In this document: positions 42,647 to 52,505 of the stretch, piece by piece
Layout of the letters: each line of letters opens with the position of its first letter
Numbering within the stretch: position 1 is the stretch's first letter
Source of the DNA: Serratia marcescens
GTDB taxonomy: Bacteria > Pseudomonadota > Gammaproteobacteria > Enterobacterales > Enterobacteriaceae
Direction of reading: 5' to 3'
DNA length: 64,000 bases
Assembly: GCF_006715005.1 (NCBI RefSeq)
Contig: NZ_VFMJ01000001.1
Coordinates: 2,728,001 to 2,792,000, forward strand
The notes under the pieces: model-generated
Database searches by the model: none
Told to the model about the DNA's origin: nothing
Seen by the model: the letters and a program-made list of their open reading frames with translations, nothing else
Program-made: the position numbers and the translations under genes

Positions 42647-43747
42647 TTACGACGCCCCGACCTTCAGCAGCTTGCCGTCCCGTTCGTCCGTCAGCAGATA
42701 CAGGTAGCCGTCCGGCCCGCTGCGCACCTCGCGGATGCGTTCGCCGCGATCGCCCAGCAGCCGCTCTTCCGCCACCACCTTGTCACCTTCCAGCGTCAGA
42801 CGAATCAATTCCTTTTGCGCCAGTGCGCCGATGAACAGCGAGTGCCGCCAGGCGGGGAAGCGCTGCCCGTCATAAAATGCCATGCCGCTGAGGCCGGGCG
42901 AAACCCGCCAATAGTGCAGCGGCTGTTCGGTGCCGGGCACCCGTTCTCCTTTGGCCTCCGGGATCGGCTGGCCGGAATAGTTGATGCCGTAGGTGGCCAG
43001 CGGCCAGCCGTAGTTTTTACCCGGCAGCGGAATGTTGAGCTCATCGCCGCCGCGCGGGCCGTGCTCATGTTCCCAGATCGCGCCGCTCCACGGGTTCAAC
43101 GCCAGCCCTTGCGGATTGCGGTGGCCGTAAGACCAGACCTCCGGCCGTTTGCCGGCCTGGCCGACCCAAGGATTGTCCGGCGGTACCGCGCCCTCGGCGG
43201 TCAGCCGCACCAGCTTGCCCTGCAGCTTGTCAGTCTCCTGCGCCGTCGGCCGCTGGTTGTTTTCGCCCAGCGCAATAAACAGGTAGCCCTGCCTGTCGAA
43301 CGCCAGCTTGCCGCCGAAGTGATTGCCGACCGACAGCTTGGGCAGTTGGCGGAAGATCACCTTGAAGTTTTCCAGCCGCGCGCCGTCGTCGCTCAAACGG
43401 CCGTAGCCGACCGCCGTGCCGGCTTTGCCGCCGTCACCCGGTTCGGCGAAGCTGAGGTACACCCGGCGGCTGGCGGCGAAGTCGGGGGCCGGCAACACCT
43501 CCAGCAGGCCGCCCTGCCCCTCGGCGTAAACCTGCTGCACGCCGGCGATCGGCGGCGACAGGCCTTTGCCCTGCTGCCACAGCCGCAGCCGGCCGGGCCG
43601 TTCGGTGATAAGCAGGCCTTGTTCCGCCGGCAAGAAGGCCAGCGACCAAGGGTGTTCCAGGCCGTCCTGCAGTTGGCTGACCATCGGCGCGGCGTGCAGC
43701 AGGCCGCTGCACAGCAGCAAGCCGGCCAGCAAAGTCAATCGGGGCAT
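42647..43747 (-). CDS. yliI: PQQ-dependent soluble aldose sugar dehydrogenase YliI
   Basis: The periplasmic six-bladed beta-propeller oxidises aldose sugars when PQQ is supplied. From ATG 43747 it has 366 residues with a signal peptide (LTLLAGLLLCSGLLHA). Conserved parts are GLEHPWSLAFLPAEQGLLIT, SYGHRNPQGLALNPWSGAIW and EHGPRGGDELNIPLPGKNYG, which contain the PQQ-binding and calcium-site residues of the family. It is convergent with yliJ (13 bases between stops). Confidence 0.92.
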   Translation of the reverse strand: MPRLTLLAGLLLCSGLLHAAPMVSQLQDGLEHPWSLAFLPAEQGLLITERPGRLRLWQQGKGLSPPIAGVQQVYAEGQGGLLEVLPAPDFAASRRVYLSFAEPGDGGKAGTAVGYGRLSDDGARLENFKVIFRQLPKLSVGNHFGGKLAFDRQGYLFIALGENNQRPTAQETDKLQGKLVRLTAEGAVPPDNPWVGQAGKRPEVWSYGHRNPQGLALNPWSGAIWEHEHGPRGGDELNIPLPGKNYGWPLATYGINYSGQPIPEAKGERVPGTEQPLHYWRVSPGLSGMAFYDGQRFPAWRHSLFIGALAQKELIRLTLEGDKVVAEERLLGDRGERIREVRSGPDGYLYLLTDERDGKLLKVGAS

Positions 43748-43877
43748 GGCGTCCTCCTGGGGTGAAATGACCCGTTTAGTGTAGCCCACTCAGCGGACGC
43801 GGTCGTTTGCATTACATTTCAACAGGTTGCCTTTTGGCCGTAGTGTGCTTAAGTTAACGCATCACCCAGGAGGAATC

Positions 43878-44297
43878 ATGGATATTACCGTTACCGACGC
43901 GATTGACGAACACACCCTCGATGCGATCAGGCAAGGCCTGCGCGCTTACAACCTGCCGCATATCGACGCCCGTCACCGCAAGCCGCTCAGCGTCTATGCG
44001 CGCGACGGGGCCGGCACGGTGATCGGCGGGCTGACCGCCGAAACCTGGGGCAACTGGCTGAGCGTCGAGTGGCTGTGGGTGGCGGACTCCCAGCGCGGCA
44101 GCGGCCTCGGCGGCCGGCTGATGCGCGCCGCCGAACACGAGGCGCAGGCGCGCGGCTGCCGCTACGCTCGCCTGGACACCTTCAGCTTCCAGGCGCGGCC
44201 GTTCTACGAAAAACTCGGCTATCAGCTGCAAATGACGCTGAAAGATTATCCGGTGGAACATGAGTGCTATTTTCTCACCAAAACCCTGACTGATTAA
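43878..44297 (+). CDS. GNAT-family N-acetyltransferase
   Basis: The 139-residue protein has the acetyl-CoA pyrophosphate-binding signature in VADSQRGSGLGGRLMRAAEH and the C-terminal FYEKLGYQ strand. ATG 43878 is chosen because AGGAGG precedes it. The stop codon overlaps the start of the CorA-like gene (TAATG), so both are in one transcript. Substrate unknown. Confidence 0.87.
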   Translation: MDITVTDAIDEHTLDAIRQGLRAYNLPHIDARHRKPLSVYARDGAGTVIGGLTAETWGNWLSVEWLWVADSQRGSGLGGRLMRAAEHEAQARGCRYARLDTFSFQARPFYEKLGYQLQMTLKDYPVEHECYFLTKTLTD

Positions 44298-45292
44298 TGG
44301 ATGGACGGATGGACAGCAAAAGCATGGTGGTGAACTGTGTGGCGTACAAAGCCGGACAACGGCTGGGCGAAGTGACCATCGACGATATCAGCGAGGTGGT
44401 CAAACAGCCGGACACCTTCGTCTGGCTGGGGCTGCGGCAGCCGGAGCCGGCGTTTATGCGCAAGGTGCAGGAGGAGTTTGGCCTGCACGATCTGGCGATC
44501 GAAGACGCGCTGTGCGCGCATCAGCGGCCGAAGCTGGAAACCTACGGCGACTCGCTGTTCATCGTGGTGAAGACCGCGCAGTGGGGCGAACACGACGAAA
44601 TCGAATACGGCGAAACCCACTTCTTCGTCGGCAAAAACTTTCTGGTGACGGTGCGCCACGGCGCCTCGCCCAGCTACGCGCCGATCCGCGCCAAGGCGGA
44701 AGAGAACCACAAGCAGATGTGCCGCGGGCCGGGCTTCGCCCTCTATTCGGTGTTGGACTTCGTGGTGGACAACTACCGCAGCGTGGTGACGCGCTTCGAG
44801 AGCACCATCGAGAACATCGAAGCCAACATGTTCCAGTCGGACTTCGATCAGGCGGCGATCGAGAACGTCTATACCCTGCGCCGCCACCTGTTGGCGCTGC
44901 GCAACGCCGCGCTGCCGATGGATGAAATCTGCAACCAGCTGATCCGCCTGCACGAAGAGGTGATTCCGAAAGAGCTGCGCGCCTACGTGCGCGACGTGCA
45001 GGATCACGCGCATCAAGTGGTCAGCAACATCGACGACATGCGCGAAATGCTGACCAACGCCATGCACGTCAACCTGGCGCTGGTGACGGTCAAACAAAAC
45101 GAAGTGGTGAAACGGCTGGCGGGCTGGGGCGCGATTTTGGCCATCCCGACGGTGATCTTCAGCCTGTACGGCATGAACTTCGCCGACATGCCGGAGCTGA
45201 AGTTCCCGTGGGCCTATCACGCCACGCTGGGAGTGACCGCCGTCGGCTGCATTTTCCTGTATCAGAAGCTGAAGAAATCGGGCTGGCTGTAG
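44297..45292 (+). CDS. CorA-family divalent metal transporter
   Basis: The 331-residue protein has a large cytosolic N-terminal domain, a long stalk helix and two C-terminal membrane segments. The pore signature GMN is present in FSLYGMNFADMPEL, and the C-terminus is positively charged (YQKLKKSGWL). It is of the CorA/ZntB type; whether it carries Mg2+, Co2+ or Zn2+ is not decided by these motifs. The first ATG (44297) overlaps the preceding stop; an alternative is ATG 44309. Confidence 0.9.
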   Translation: MDGRMDSKSMVVNCVAYKAGQRLGEVTIDDISEVVKQPDTFVWLGLRQPEPAFMRKVQEEFGLHDLAIEDALCAHQRPKLETYGDSLFIVVKTAQWGEHDEIEYGETHFFVGKNFLVTVRHGASPSYAPIRAKAEENHKQMCRGPGFALYSVLDFVVDNYRSVVTRFESTIENIEANMFQSDFDQAAIENVYTLRRHLLALRNAALPMDEICNQLIRLHEEVIPKELRAYVRDVQDHAHQVVSNIDDMREMLTNAMHVNLALVTVKQNEVVKRLAGWGAILAIPTVIFSLYGMNFADMPELKFPWAYHATLGVTAVGCIFLYQKLKKSGWL

Positions 45293-45366
45293 CGCCAAAA
45301 CGGCGACTTTTCCCGCCGGCAAAGACGCTCTGCGAGGCAGCCGGATCCACCGGCCGTCCCGTTGCT

Positions 45367-46179
45367 TCAGTACAGCATCGGCCGTCGATCGCGATGCACG
45401 TGATTGTGGCGGCCGATGTGCTTGTCATCGGCTGCGCCGATATCCATCGATGCCAGCACCATGCCTTCGCCCTCCAGGCTCTGCGTCAACGGATAACCAT
45501 CGGCGTCGACAATCACCGATCCGCCGATCCACGCAACGCCGCGCTCCGTTTCGCAGCGATCGCACACCGCGATGAACAGCCGATTGACGGCGGCGTTGGC
45601 CTGCGCCTTCACCATCTCCGCCGGCCGTTCACCCTGCGGGCGCGGCGCCAGCGGCCAGTTGACCGGCGCGCACAGCAGCTGAGCGCCGGCCAGCGCCGGT
45701 AGCCGCACCCACTCAGGGAATTCGAGATCGTAACAGATCATCACCGCCAACCGGCCAAAGCGGGTCTCGACGACCGGCGGTGGTCGATCGCCGGCGGTAA
45801 AAATGGTGCTCTCTTCATGCCACAGGTGCGCTTTGCGATAAATCGCCCTCACCCCCTGCGCATCGATCAATGCCGCGCTGTTGGCCACCTCGCCATCAGG
45901 CAGGCGTTCGCAAAAACCGGCGACGATCGCCACATCCAACTCGCGCGCCAGGCCCCGCCACAGGCTGAGGCTAGGCCCGTCTTCGGCCTCGGCCAACGCC
46001 CGCGCCTCTGCCTTGTCACGCAGCACGTAGCCGCTGTTCACCAACTCCGGCAACACGATGACGTTGGCGCCGCGCTGCGCCGCCCGGCGGATAGCCTGGG
46101 CGGACAGAGCCCGATTGTGTTCCGCTTCCCCGACCCGCAACGCTAACTGGCAGCATGCGACGCTGATTTTTTCCTTCAC
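45367..46179 (-). CDS. Nitrilase-superfamily carbon-nitrogen hydrolase
   Basis: The 270-residue protein has the Glu-Lys-Cys triad of the family: IVLPELVNSGYVL, AIYRKAHLWHEES and AVMICYDLEFPEW. It hydrolyses an amide or nitrile; the place in the operon suggests an omega-amide or carbamoyl intermediate of guanidino or amine catabolism, but this is inference. The start is a GTG (46179) that overlaps the permease stop (GTGA) and is preceded by GGAG; the open frame to 46254 overlaps the permease gene too far. Confidence 0.85.
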   Translation of the reverse strand: MKEKISVACCQLALRVGEAEHNRALSAQAIRRAAQRGANVIVLPELVNSGYVLRDKAEARALAEAEDGPSLSLWRGLARELDVAIVAGFCERLPDGEVANSAALIDAQGVRAIYRKAHLWHEESTIFTAGDRPPPVVETRFGRLAVMICYDLEFPEWVRLPALAGAQLLCAPVNWPLAPRPQGERPAEMVKAQANAAVNRLFIAVCDRCETERGVAWIGGSVIVDADGYPLTQSLEGEGMVLASMDIGAADDKHIGRHNHVHRDRRPMLY

Positions 46180-47603
46180 TCCCGTTCTCCTTCCAATAAA
46201 CCCTCGCAGCGCAACGCCACCCGCCGTTCGGCTTCGAGATCGAGCTTTCGGCACATTACGATATAAACGCTCCCGGCCACCAGCAGGCCGACCAGAAAAG
46301 CGATATCCGCACCGCCCAGTAAAACAGCAAAGGGGCCGGTGTAAAAGCCTAACGTCATGAACGGCACCATCGCCAGCAGGCCGATCGCATAAGCCGTCAG
46401 GCCATGGCGCCCCCAGCGGCCGTAGATCCCCGCCGGGTTGAAGATTTCACCGATCGCGTAATGCCCGCCGCGCACCACGTAAAAGTCCATCAGATTTACC
46501 GCCGTCCAGGGCACCAGGAAATACAGCATCAGCAGCACGAAGGTATTGAAGCTGGCGAGGTAGCTCGCCGGGATGGCCATCGCCACCGCAAACACCGTCA
46601 GGGCGACGACGCCAATGCCGATCATGCGTAATCTCAACGTCGGCGTCACTTTGCAAAACGCGTCAATCGCGCTGAGGCTGGTCAGCATTGCGCCATAACA
46701 GTTGACCGCCATGATGCCGACCAGCGAGGGTACGGCGATCAGCACGGCCAGCGTGCCAAACCCCGGATAAACGGCATTACCCACCGCCTGTACGCTGCCG
46801 ATCGCATCGGGGGCCGGTATGGCTGAAGCCAGAAACGCGCCCAGCGACATCAGCCAAAGCGCCGATCCTGCCGCCCCCAGGTAAGTCCAAAAGATCACGT
46901 TGGCAGACGGCGTTTCATGCGGTAAATAACGCGAGTAGTCGGAAACGTACACCGCGTAGCTGATCTGGTAGCCGGCGGCGGCCGACAGCTGAATCAAAAA
47001 GGCCGCCCACGAGAAATGTCCGGCGCCGGCGGCAGCATCCATCCGCAACGACAACACGGCGCCGACCGTCAGCACGCCGAACACCGCCATCATCACATAG
47101 GTCAGCCAGCGCTGCACCGCATGCAGCATGTCGTGGCCGACGATCGCCAACAGCACGGCCACCGCAATCAGCAACGCATACCAGGGCAGACGGTGGCCCG
47201 GCAACACCGTGTTGATCGCATCGGTCGCGAGAATAACGTTGAACACGTTGAAACCGATGTAAACAAACACCACGGCGGTAAAGGGAACGATGGCGCCACG
47301 CAGACCGAATTGGGCCCGCGACTGGATCATCTGCGGCAGCCCCATGCGCGGCCCCTGATTAGCATGACACGCCATGAAGAACGTGCCGACCCCTACGCCG
47401 ACGGCAATGGCCAGCATCGAATAAAGCGCGCCCAACCCCAACGCCGGGCCGGTGAAACCGACCACCATCGTCGTCAAAACGAAATTGCCGGTGAACCAAA
47501 ACGGCGCCTGATGCCAAACCTTGCCATGCCGCTCGTGACGGGGCACATAGTCTATCGAGCGCACTTCAATTTTTGGGCGTGACGCCACATTGCGATTGTT
47601 CAT
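46176..47603 (-). CDS. NCS1-family permease (CodB-like)
   Basis: The 475-residue membrane protein has about twelve hydrophobic segments and the NCS1 start WHQAPFWFTGNFVLTTMVVG; YVSDYSRYLPHETPS is also typical. NCS1 permeases take up nucleobases, hydantoins, allantoin and related nitrogen compounds. It follows the sodium:solute symporter gene and is coupled to the nitrilase gene. I prefer ATG 47603 (MNNRNVASRP), with GAGGTGG just upstream, to the ATG seven codons earlier. Confidence 0.87.
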   Translation of the reverse strand: MNNRNVASRPKIEVRSIDYVPRHERHGKVWHQAPFWFTGNFVLTTMVVGFTGPALGLGALYSMLAIAVGVGVGTFFMACHANQGPRMGLPQMIQSRAQFGLRGAIVPFTAVVFVYIGFNVFNVILATDAINTVLPGHRLPWYALLIAVAVLLAIVGHDMLHAVQRWLTYVMMAVFGVLTVGAVLSLRMDAAAGAGHFSWAAFLIQLSAAAGYQISYAVYVSDYSRYLPHETPSANVIFWTYLGAAGSALWLMSLGAFLASAIPAPDAIGSVQAVGNAVYPGFGTLAVLIAVPSLVGIMAVNCYGAMLTSLSAIDAFCKVTPTLRLRMIGIGVVALTVFAVAMAIPASYLASFNTFVLLMLYFLVPWTAVNLMDFYVVRGGHYAIGEIFNPAGIYGRWGRHGLTAYAIGLLAMVPFMTLGFYTGPFAVLLGGADIAFLVGLLVAGSVYIVMCRKLDLEAERRVALRCEGLLEGERE

Positions 47604-47637
47604 GTTCCACCTCGTCGCGGTCATTAGCCTCGTCGTC

Positions 47638-49023
47638 TCAACGCTCGGTTTGCGGCTGCAGCTGCGGCGCCGGGCGGCTCAACAGGCTGCCCAACACGAA
47701 GGCGACGCCGCCGCCCAGCAGGCCGCCGTAGATTGGGCTGTTGGCGTCGATGCCGTGCCAGGCCATCAGCCCCACCACGCACAGGCTGCCGGTCAGCATG
47801 CTGGCAATCGCGCCGGCGCTGGTGGCGCGCGGCCAGAAGATCGCCCCCACCAGCGGGATCAGCATGCCGCCCACCAGCAGGTTGTAAGCCAGCGTCAGCG
47901 CCGCCAGCACGTCGCGTACCACGAACGCCAGCCCCAGCATGACCACGCCCATGAAAAGCGTGGTGAAGCGCCCGGCGGCCAACCCGCCGGAAGGTTTGCG
48001 CCGGATGGCCGGCAATACGTCCTCCAGCGCGATGGTGGAAGACGCCAGCAGGCAGGCGCTGGCAGTGGACATCAGCGCCGCCAACGCCGCGGCGGCCACC
48101 AGCCCGCTGACGCCGACCGGCAACACCGCCTGCGCGATAGCGGCAAAGGCACCGTCGGTGTTGCTGAGCGACGGCAGCACGATCTTGCCGGCCATGCCGA
48201 TCAGCGCGCCGGTCACGCCGTACAGCACGCAATAGACGCCCGCCCCCAGCCCGGCGAAGCGCGCCACGTTGGCGCTGCGGGCGGTAAACACCCGCTGCCA
48301 GATGTCCTGGCCGATCAGAATGCCGAAGAAGTAGATCAGGAAGAACACCAGAATGGTGTCCAATCCGATCGACGACAGCTGGTAGTAACCAGCGGGCAGC
48401 TGGCTGGTGAAGGCTTCCCAGCCGCCGGCCTTGACGATACTCATCGGCATCAGCACCAGCATCATGCCGACGGTCATGATGATGAACTGAATGATGTCGG
48501 TCAGCGTCAGCGACCACATGCCCCCCAGCGTCGAATACAGCACCACCAGCCCGCCGCCGAGCAGGATAGACGCACTGAACGACAGGCCGAACATCACCTG
48601 CATCACGCTGCCGATGGCGATGATCGAGGTCACCGCCACCATCAGGTCATACGCCAGCATGATCGCGCCGCTGGTGACCCGCGCCGCCGGGTGATAGCGT
48701 CGCGACAGCACCTGGCTGACGGTATACAGCTTCAGCTTGAGCAGCGGCTTGGCCAGCACCAGGCTCAGCACCACGATGCCCAGCCCGAGCGCGCCGAACA
48801 GCCAGACGCCGGAGATGCCGTAGGTGTAGCCGAGCTTGACGCTGCCGATGGTCGACGCGCCGCCGAGCACCACCGCCGACAGCGTGCCCAGATACAGCCC
48901 CGGCCCCAGGTTGCGCCCGGCGACCAGATACGCCTCTTTGGAATTGGCGCGGCGAATGCCCATCCACCCCACCGCGCCTATCACCAGAAAGTAAAACACC
49001 ACGACCAGCAGATCGAGATTCAT
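47638..49023 (-). CDS. Sodium:solute symporter family (SSS) transporter
   Basis: The 461-residue protein has about thirteen hydrophobic segments. The N-terminal part reads VGWMGIRRANSKEAYLVAGR, and the sodium-site region is in VVLGGASTIGSVKLGYTYG. ATG 49023 has GGAGG five bases upstream. It lies between the ureohydrolase and the NCS1 permease and probably imports the guanidino compound or its product. Confidence 0.88.
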   Translation of the reverse strand: MNLDLLVVVFYFLVIGAVGWMGIRRANSKEAYLVAGRNLGPGLYLGTLSAVVLGGASTIGSVKLGYTYGISGVWLFGALGLGIVVLSLVLAKPLLKLKLYTVSQVLSRRYHPAARVTSGAIMLAYDLMVAVTSIIAIGSVMQVMFGLSFSASILLGGGLVVLYSTLGGMWSLTLTDIIQFIIMTVGMMLVLMPMSIVKAGGWEAFTSQLPAGYYQLSSIGLDTILVFFLIYFFGILIGQDIWQRVFTARSANVARFAGLGAGVYCVLYGVTGALIGMAGKIVLPSLSNTDGAFAAIAQAVLPVGVSGLVAAAALAALMSTASACLLASSTIALEDVLPAIRRKPSGGLAAGRFTTLFMGVVMLGLAFVVRDVLAALTLAYNLLVGGMLIPLVGAIFWPRATSAGAIASMLTGSLCVVGLMAWHGIDANSPIYGGLLGGGVAFVLGSLLSRPAPQLQPQTER

Positions 49024-49100
49024 GGGTACCTCCACTCCGTTGTTATTGTTATCAGGGGCCCCGACGCAACCGCTCCGCCGGTAGGGTCAGCGCACCGGCC

Positions 49101-50033
49101 TCAGCGGGCCGGCAGCACGCACAACATTTCAAACAGCAGGTTAGCGGCCAGCAGCGCCGTGTTGCCGGAGCGATCGTAAGGCGGCGACACCTCCACCACA
49201 TCGCCGCCCACCAGGTTCAGCCCATCGCAGCCGCGCACGATTTCCAGCCCCTGCCAGACCGACAGCCCGCCGACTTCCGGCGTGCCGGTGCCCGGTGCGA
49301 AGGCCGGATCCAGTCCGTCGATATCGAAGCTGAGGTAAACCGGCGCATCGCCCATCTGTTCGCGGATCTCCGCCATCAGCGGCGTCAGCGACCGGTGCCA
49401 GCAGGCCTCGGCCGGCACCACGCGGAAGCCCTGGCGCCGTGACCAGTCGAAGTCGTCCGCCGCATAGCCGCTGCCGCGCAGGCCAATCTGCACCACCTTT
49501 TCCGGCGCCAGCAGCCCCTCCTCGAACGCGCGGCGGAAGGTGGTGCCGTGCGCCAGCTGTTCGCCGAACATCTCCTCGTTGGTGTCGGAATGCGCATCGA
49601 CGTGGATCAGCCCGACCGGACCATGCCGACGGGCGACGGCGCGCAGCACCGGCAGCGTCAGGGTGTGGTCGCCGCCGAGCGTCAACGGCATGCAACCGTG
49701 CGCCAGGATCTCGTGGTAAGCCGCCTCGATACGCTGCACGCTGTCCGCCAGGCTGTAAGGGTTGATGGCGACATCCCCCAGATCGGCCACCTGCAGCCGT
49801 TCGAACGGGGCGGAGCCGGTGCCCATGTTGTAAGGGCGGATCATCACCGACTCCTGGCGGATCTGGCGCGGGCCATAGCGGGTGCCGCTGCGGTTGGAGG
49901 TGCCGATATCCAGCGGAATGCCGACAAAGGCAGCATCCAGACCGTGCGCCTGATCGGCGGCGGGCAGGCGCATCATGGTGGGAATACCGGCAAAGCGCGG
50001 CATGTCGTTACCGCTTTGGGGTTGGTTCAGCAT
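49101..50033 (-). CDS. Ureohydrolase (agmatinase/guanidino-acid hydrolase family)
   Basis: The 310-residue enzyme has the binuclear Mn site of the arginase fold: GGDHTLTLPV, IHVDAHSDTNEEMFG and SFDIDGLDPAFAPGTGTPE. It splits a guanidino group to urea. The HSDTNEEMFGEQLAHGT loop and the operon setting fit guanidinobutyrase/guanidinopropionase (Pseudomonas GbuA/GpuA) better than SpeB agmatinase, since no speA is near and a LysR regulator is divergent, as for gbuA. AAGGA is seven bases before the ATG. The substrate remains to be shown. Confidence 0.85.
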   Translation of the reverse strand: MLNQPQSGNDMPRFAGIPTMMRLPAADQAHGLDAAFVGIPLDIGTSNRSGTRYGPRQIRQESVMIRPYNMGTGSAPFERLQVADLGDVAINPYSLADSVQRIEAAYHEILAHGCMPLTLGGDHTLTLPVLRAVARRHGPVGLIHVDAHSDTNEEMFGEQLAHGTTFRRAFEEGLLAPEKVVQIGLRGSGYAADDFDWSRRQGFRVVPAEACWHRSLTPLMAEIREQMGDAPVYLSFDIDGLDPAFAPGTGTPEVGGLSVWQGLEIVRGCDGLNLVGGDVVEVSPPYDRSGNTALLAANLLFEMLCVLPAR

Positions 50034-50281
50034 GGCGTTTCCTTGTCTTTATCTGCGATGAATTGAAACATTTGAGCAACATTCGCAGACTACCCCGTTG
50101 GCCACCCCGGCTACCATTCCCGCTTTTGCATGTAAACATCGAAAAACACGATGCAACTAACTTATTGAAGTATTGATTTTTATTTCCACTTCATGCCATA
50201 AGGAAGGCCATATCTTTAGCGCCGCCCCTATTTCTTTGATGTTAAAAATGGGTTAACCGGCCGACGTTCTGCGGAGGGGGA

Positions 50282-51187
50282 ATGCTCACCAACCTAAGCG
50301 ATATCGATCTGAAACTGCTGCGGGTGTTCGTCGCGGTGGCGGAAGCCCAGGGCGTCAGCGCCGCACAGGAAACCCTGCTGATGAACCAATCCACCATCAG
50401 CACCCACCTGGCCTCGCTGGAAACCCGGCTGGGTTTTCGCCTGTGCCAACGCGGCCGCTCCGGCTTCCGGCTGACGCCCAAGGGCGAACGCATGCTGATC
50501 GCCTGCCGCTCGCTGTTCAACGCCGCCCGCGACTTCACCCGAGTCAGTCAGTCGCTGAACGGCTTGCTGACCGGCGATCTGCAGATAGGTCTGGTGGATA
50601 ACCTGGTTTCGCTGCCGGGTAATCCGTTCAGCCAGGCCATCCAGCACTTCCAGCGCCGACATCAGGACGTGCAATTGCAGTGCCGCATCTGTTCGCCGAA
50701 CGAGATTGAGCAGGGGCTGCTGCACCGGCAGCTCGATCTGGGCATCGGCTACTTTGGCCAACAGTTGGAGGCGTTGTGTTATCAGCCGTGGCTGGAGGAA
50801 ACGCAGGCGATTTACTGCAGCGCGGATCACCCGCTGTTCGCGGTGGAAGCCCCCGATCGCGAGCAGATTGAAAACGCGCGCTGGGTCAAGCGCGGCTACC
50901 TGCTGGCGCAGCAGCTGTGCCCGATCGCGCCGCCTCACTTGGCGGCGGTGGCTCATCATATGGAAAGCGTCGCCCATCTGGTGCTGAGCGGCACCTGTCT
51001 CGGCTATCTCCCCACTCACTACGCGGCGCGCTGGGTTGAACAGGGATTGCTGCGGCAGTTGGGCGGCGCGGCGCTCTCTTACCGCGCCACGCTCAGCCTG
51101 GTCAGCCGCCCCGTTCAGCCCGACGAGGCGTTGAACGCGCTGCTGGAGGATTTGGCGCGCGCCGCACGCCAATCACTTCATCGCTGA
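50282..51187 (+). CDS. LysR-family regulator divergent from the ureohydrolase operon
   Basis: The 301-residue protein has the N-terminal winged helix (LSDIDLKLLRVFVAVAEAQG, LLMNQSTISTHLASLETRLG) and a substrate-binding-like effector domain. It is divergent from the ureohydrolase gene across 248 bases, the usual LysR arrangement, and so probably activates that operon in response to a guanidino compound. Its end overlaps the end of the convergent MFS gene by ten bases. Confidence 0.9.
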   Translation: MLTNLSDIDLKLLRVFVAVAEAQGVSAAQETLLMNQSTISTHLASLETRLGFRLCQRGRSGFRLTPKGERMLIACRSLFNAARDFTRVSQSLNGLLTGDLQIGLVDNLVSLPGNPFSQAIQHFQRRHQDVQLQCRICSPNEIEQGLLHRQLDLGIGYFGQQLEALCYQPWLEETQAIYCSADHPLFAVEAPDREQIENARWVKRGYLLAQQLCPIAPPHLAAVAHHMESVAHLVLSGTCLGYLPTHYAARWVEQGLLRQLGGAALSYRATLSLVSRPVQPDEALNALLEDLARAARQSLHR

Positions 51188-52371
51188 GAGGCCAGCGCCC
51201 GATTCATGGCAAACAGCGTGCCGATTAAAGACAGGATGAGGAGCCCGATAATGGCCCAGGCGAAAGAGGCCGCCCCGCCCTTGTCGAGCAGCATGCCACC
51301 GACCGCGCCACCGGCGGCCACGGCGGTATTCCAGCCCGTCGTATACATAGACTGCGCCACGTCGGCCGCTCGGCCGGAAAGGCGTGACAATGCCGTCTGC
51401 GTGAGGGTGGCGAAACCGCCGAAAGCCGCGCCCCACAATGCGACCGCGAGATAAACCATCGGAGCCATCCTCCCCCCACTCCCCAGCAGCATCGCCGCGA
51501 GGGCAAAGATGACGATGCTCATCACCGTAAGAGATTGGACTCGCCGATCGACCAGCATCCCGGCGACGCCCAATCCGACAATCGCGCCCAACCCGAAGAT
51601 AAACAGAACGATATCGACCCGTTCGGACAACCCCGACGGCGTGAGGAAAGGCTCCAGGTAGATATACAGAATGTTGTGGGCAACGATGAAGGTGAACACC
51701 ACGAACAGCACGGCGCGGATCCCGCATTGCAAGAATACGCCGCTCAGAGACGGGCGATGCGCCTTAGCCTGGCCGGGGAAATCCGGCACGATGGCGATGA
51801 TCCACACCACGAGCATCACCGCCATCAACGTCATCAGGCCAAAGGCGCCCTGCCAGCCGATGGCTCGGCCAAGCAACGTGCCGAGCGGTACGCCGAGCAC
51901 CAGCGCCAGGGTGGCGCCGGCGCCGGAGATCGCAATAGCGCGGCCGCCAAGATGGGCCGGCGACATGCGCACGGCGTAACCGGCCAGCAAGGACCAAACG
52001 ATGCCGCCGAAAACGCCGGCGAAGAAACGCGTCGCCAATGAGACGTGGTAATCATGCGACAGCGCCGTGACGAGGTTGACGATGGCAAAACCGCCGATCG
52101 CGCTCAAGAGCAAGGGGCGGCGCCGCATGCCTTGCGTCAATGCGGTCAGCGGAATGGCGGCGACCAACGCCCCCACCGCATAGGCGGTGATGAATTGCCC
52201 CGCCAGGCTTTCAGACACGCTCAAATCGCCCGCAATCGAAGAAAGCACGCCCGCCGGCATGATCTCGGTCAGCAGCGTGATGAAAGCGGCCATCGCCAAC
52301 GCCAGCAGGCGCCCCAGCGGCAACCGCTCGCTGCTCGCGGCAGGCGCAGATATCGTCGTTTGATTCATCAA
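51178..52371 (-). CDS. MFS exporter of the DHA1 (AraJ/YdhP-like) type
   Basis: The 397-residue protein has twelve hydrophobic segments. Features are the N-terminal PLGRLLALAMAAFITLLTEI and the loop TQGMRRRPLLLSAIGG (motif A-like, between helices 2 and 3). Relatives export sugars, amino acids or drugs. It is divergent from a LysR gene (134 bases between starts), which probably controls it. Substrate unknown. Confidence 0.88.
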   Translation of the reverse strand: MMNQTTISAPAASSERLPLGRLLALAMAAFITLLTEIMPAGVLSSIAGDLSVSESLAGQFITAYAVGALVAAIPLTALTQGMRRRPLLLSAIGGFAIVNLVTALSHDYHVSLATRFFAGVFGGIVWSLLAGYAVRMSPAHLGGRAIAISGAGATLALVLGVPLGTLLGRAIGWQGAFGLMTLMAVMLVVWIIAIVPDFPGQAKAHRPSLSGVFLQCGIRAVLFVVFTFIVAHNILYIYLEPFLTPSGLSERVDIVLFIFGLGAIVGLGVAGMLVDRRVQSLTVMSIVIFALAAMLLGSGGRMAPMVYLAVALWGAAFGGFATLTQTALSRLSGRAADVAQSMYTTGWNTAVAAGGAVGGMLLDKGGAASFAWAIIGLLILSLIGTLFAMNRALASQR

Positions 52372-52505
52372 TTACTCCCCATTCAAAGATGTTTCCGCCC
52401 ATTGCGGATGACGTTTGCATCATGCTGCCCACTCGCTGATAAAAGAAAAACAGGCTAAAGTGAACAACACTCATGACATAAAGGTCATCAATAGAATGGA
52501 AGCCT

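Noticed and set aside
47590-49179. Open frame of 529 codons opposite to the symporter gene
   Set aside because: Low-complexity His/Gln/Arg shadow of the SSS transporter and its neighbours.
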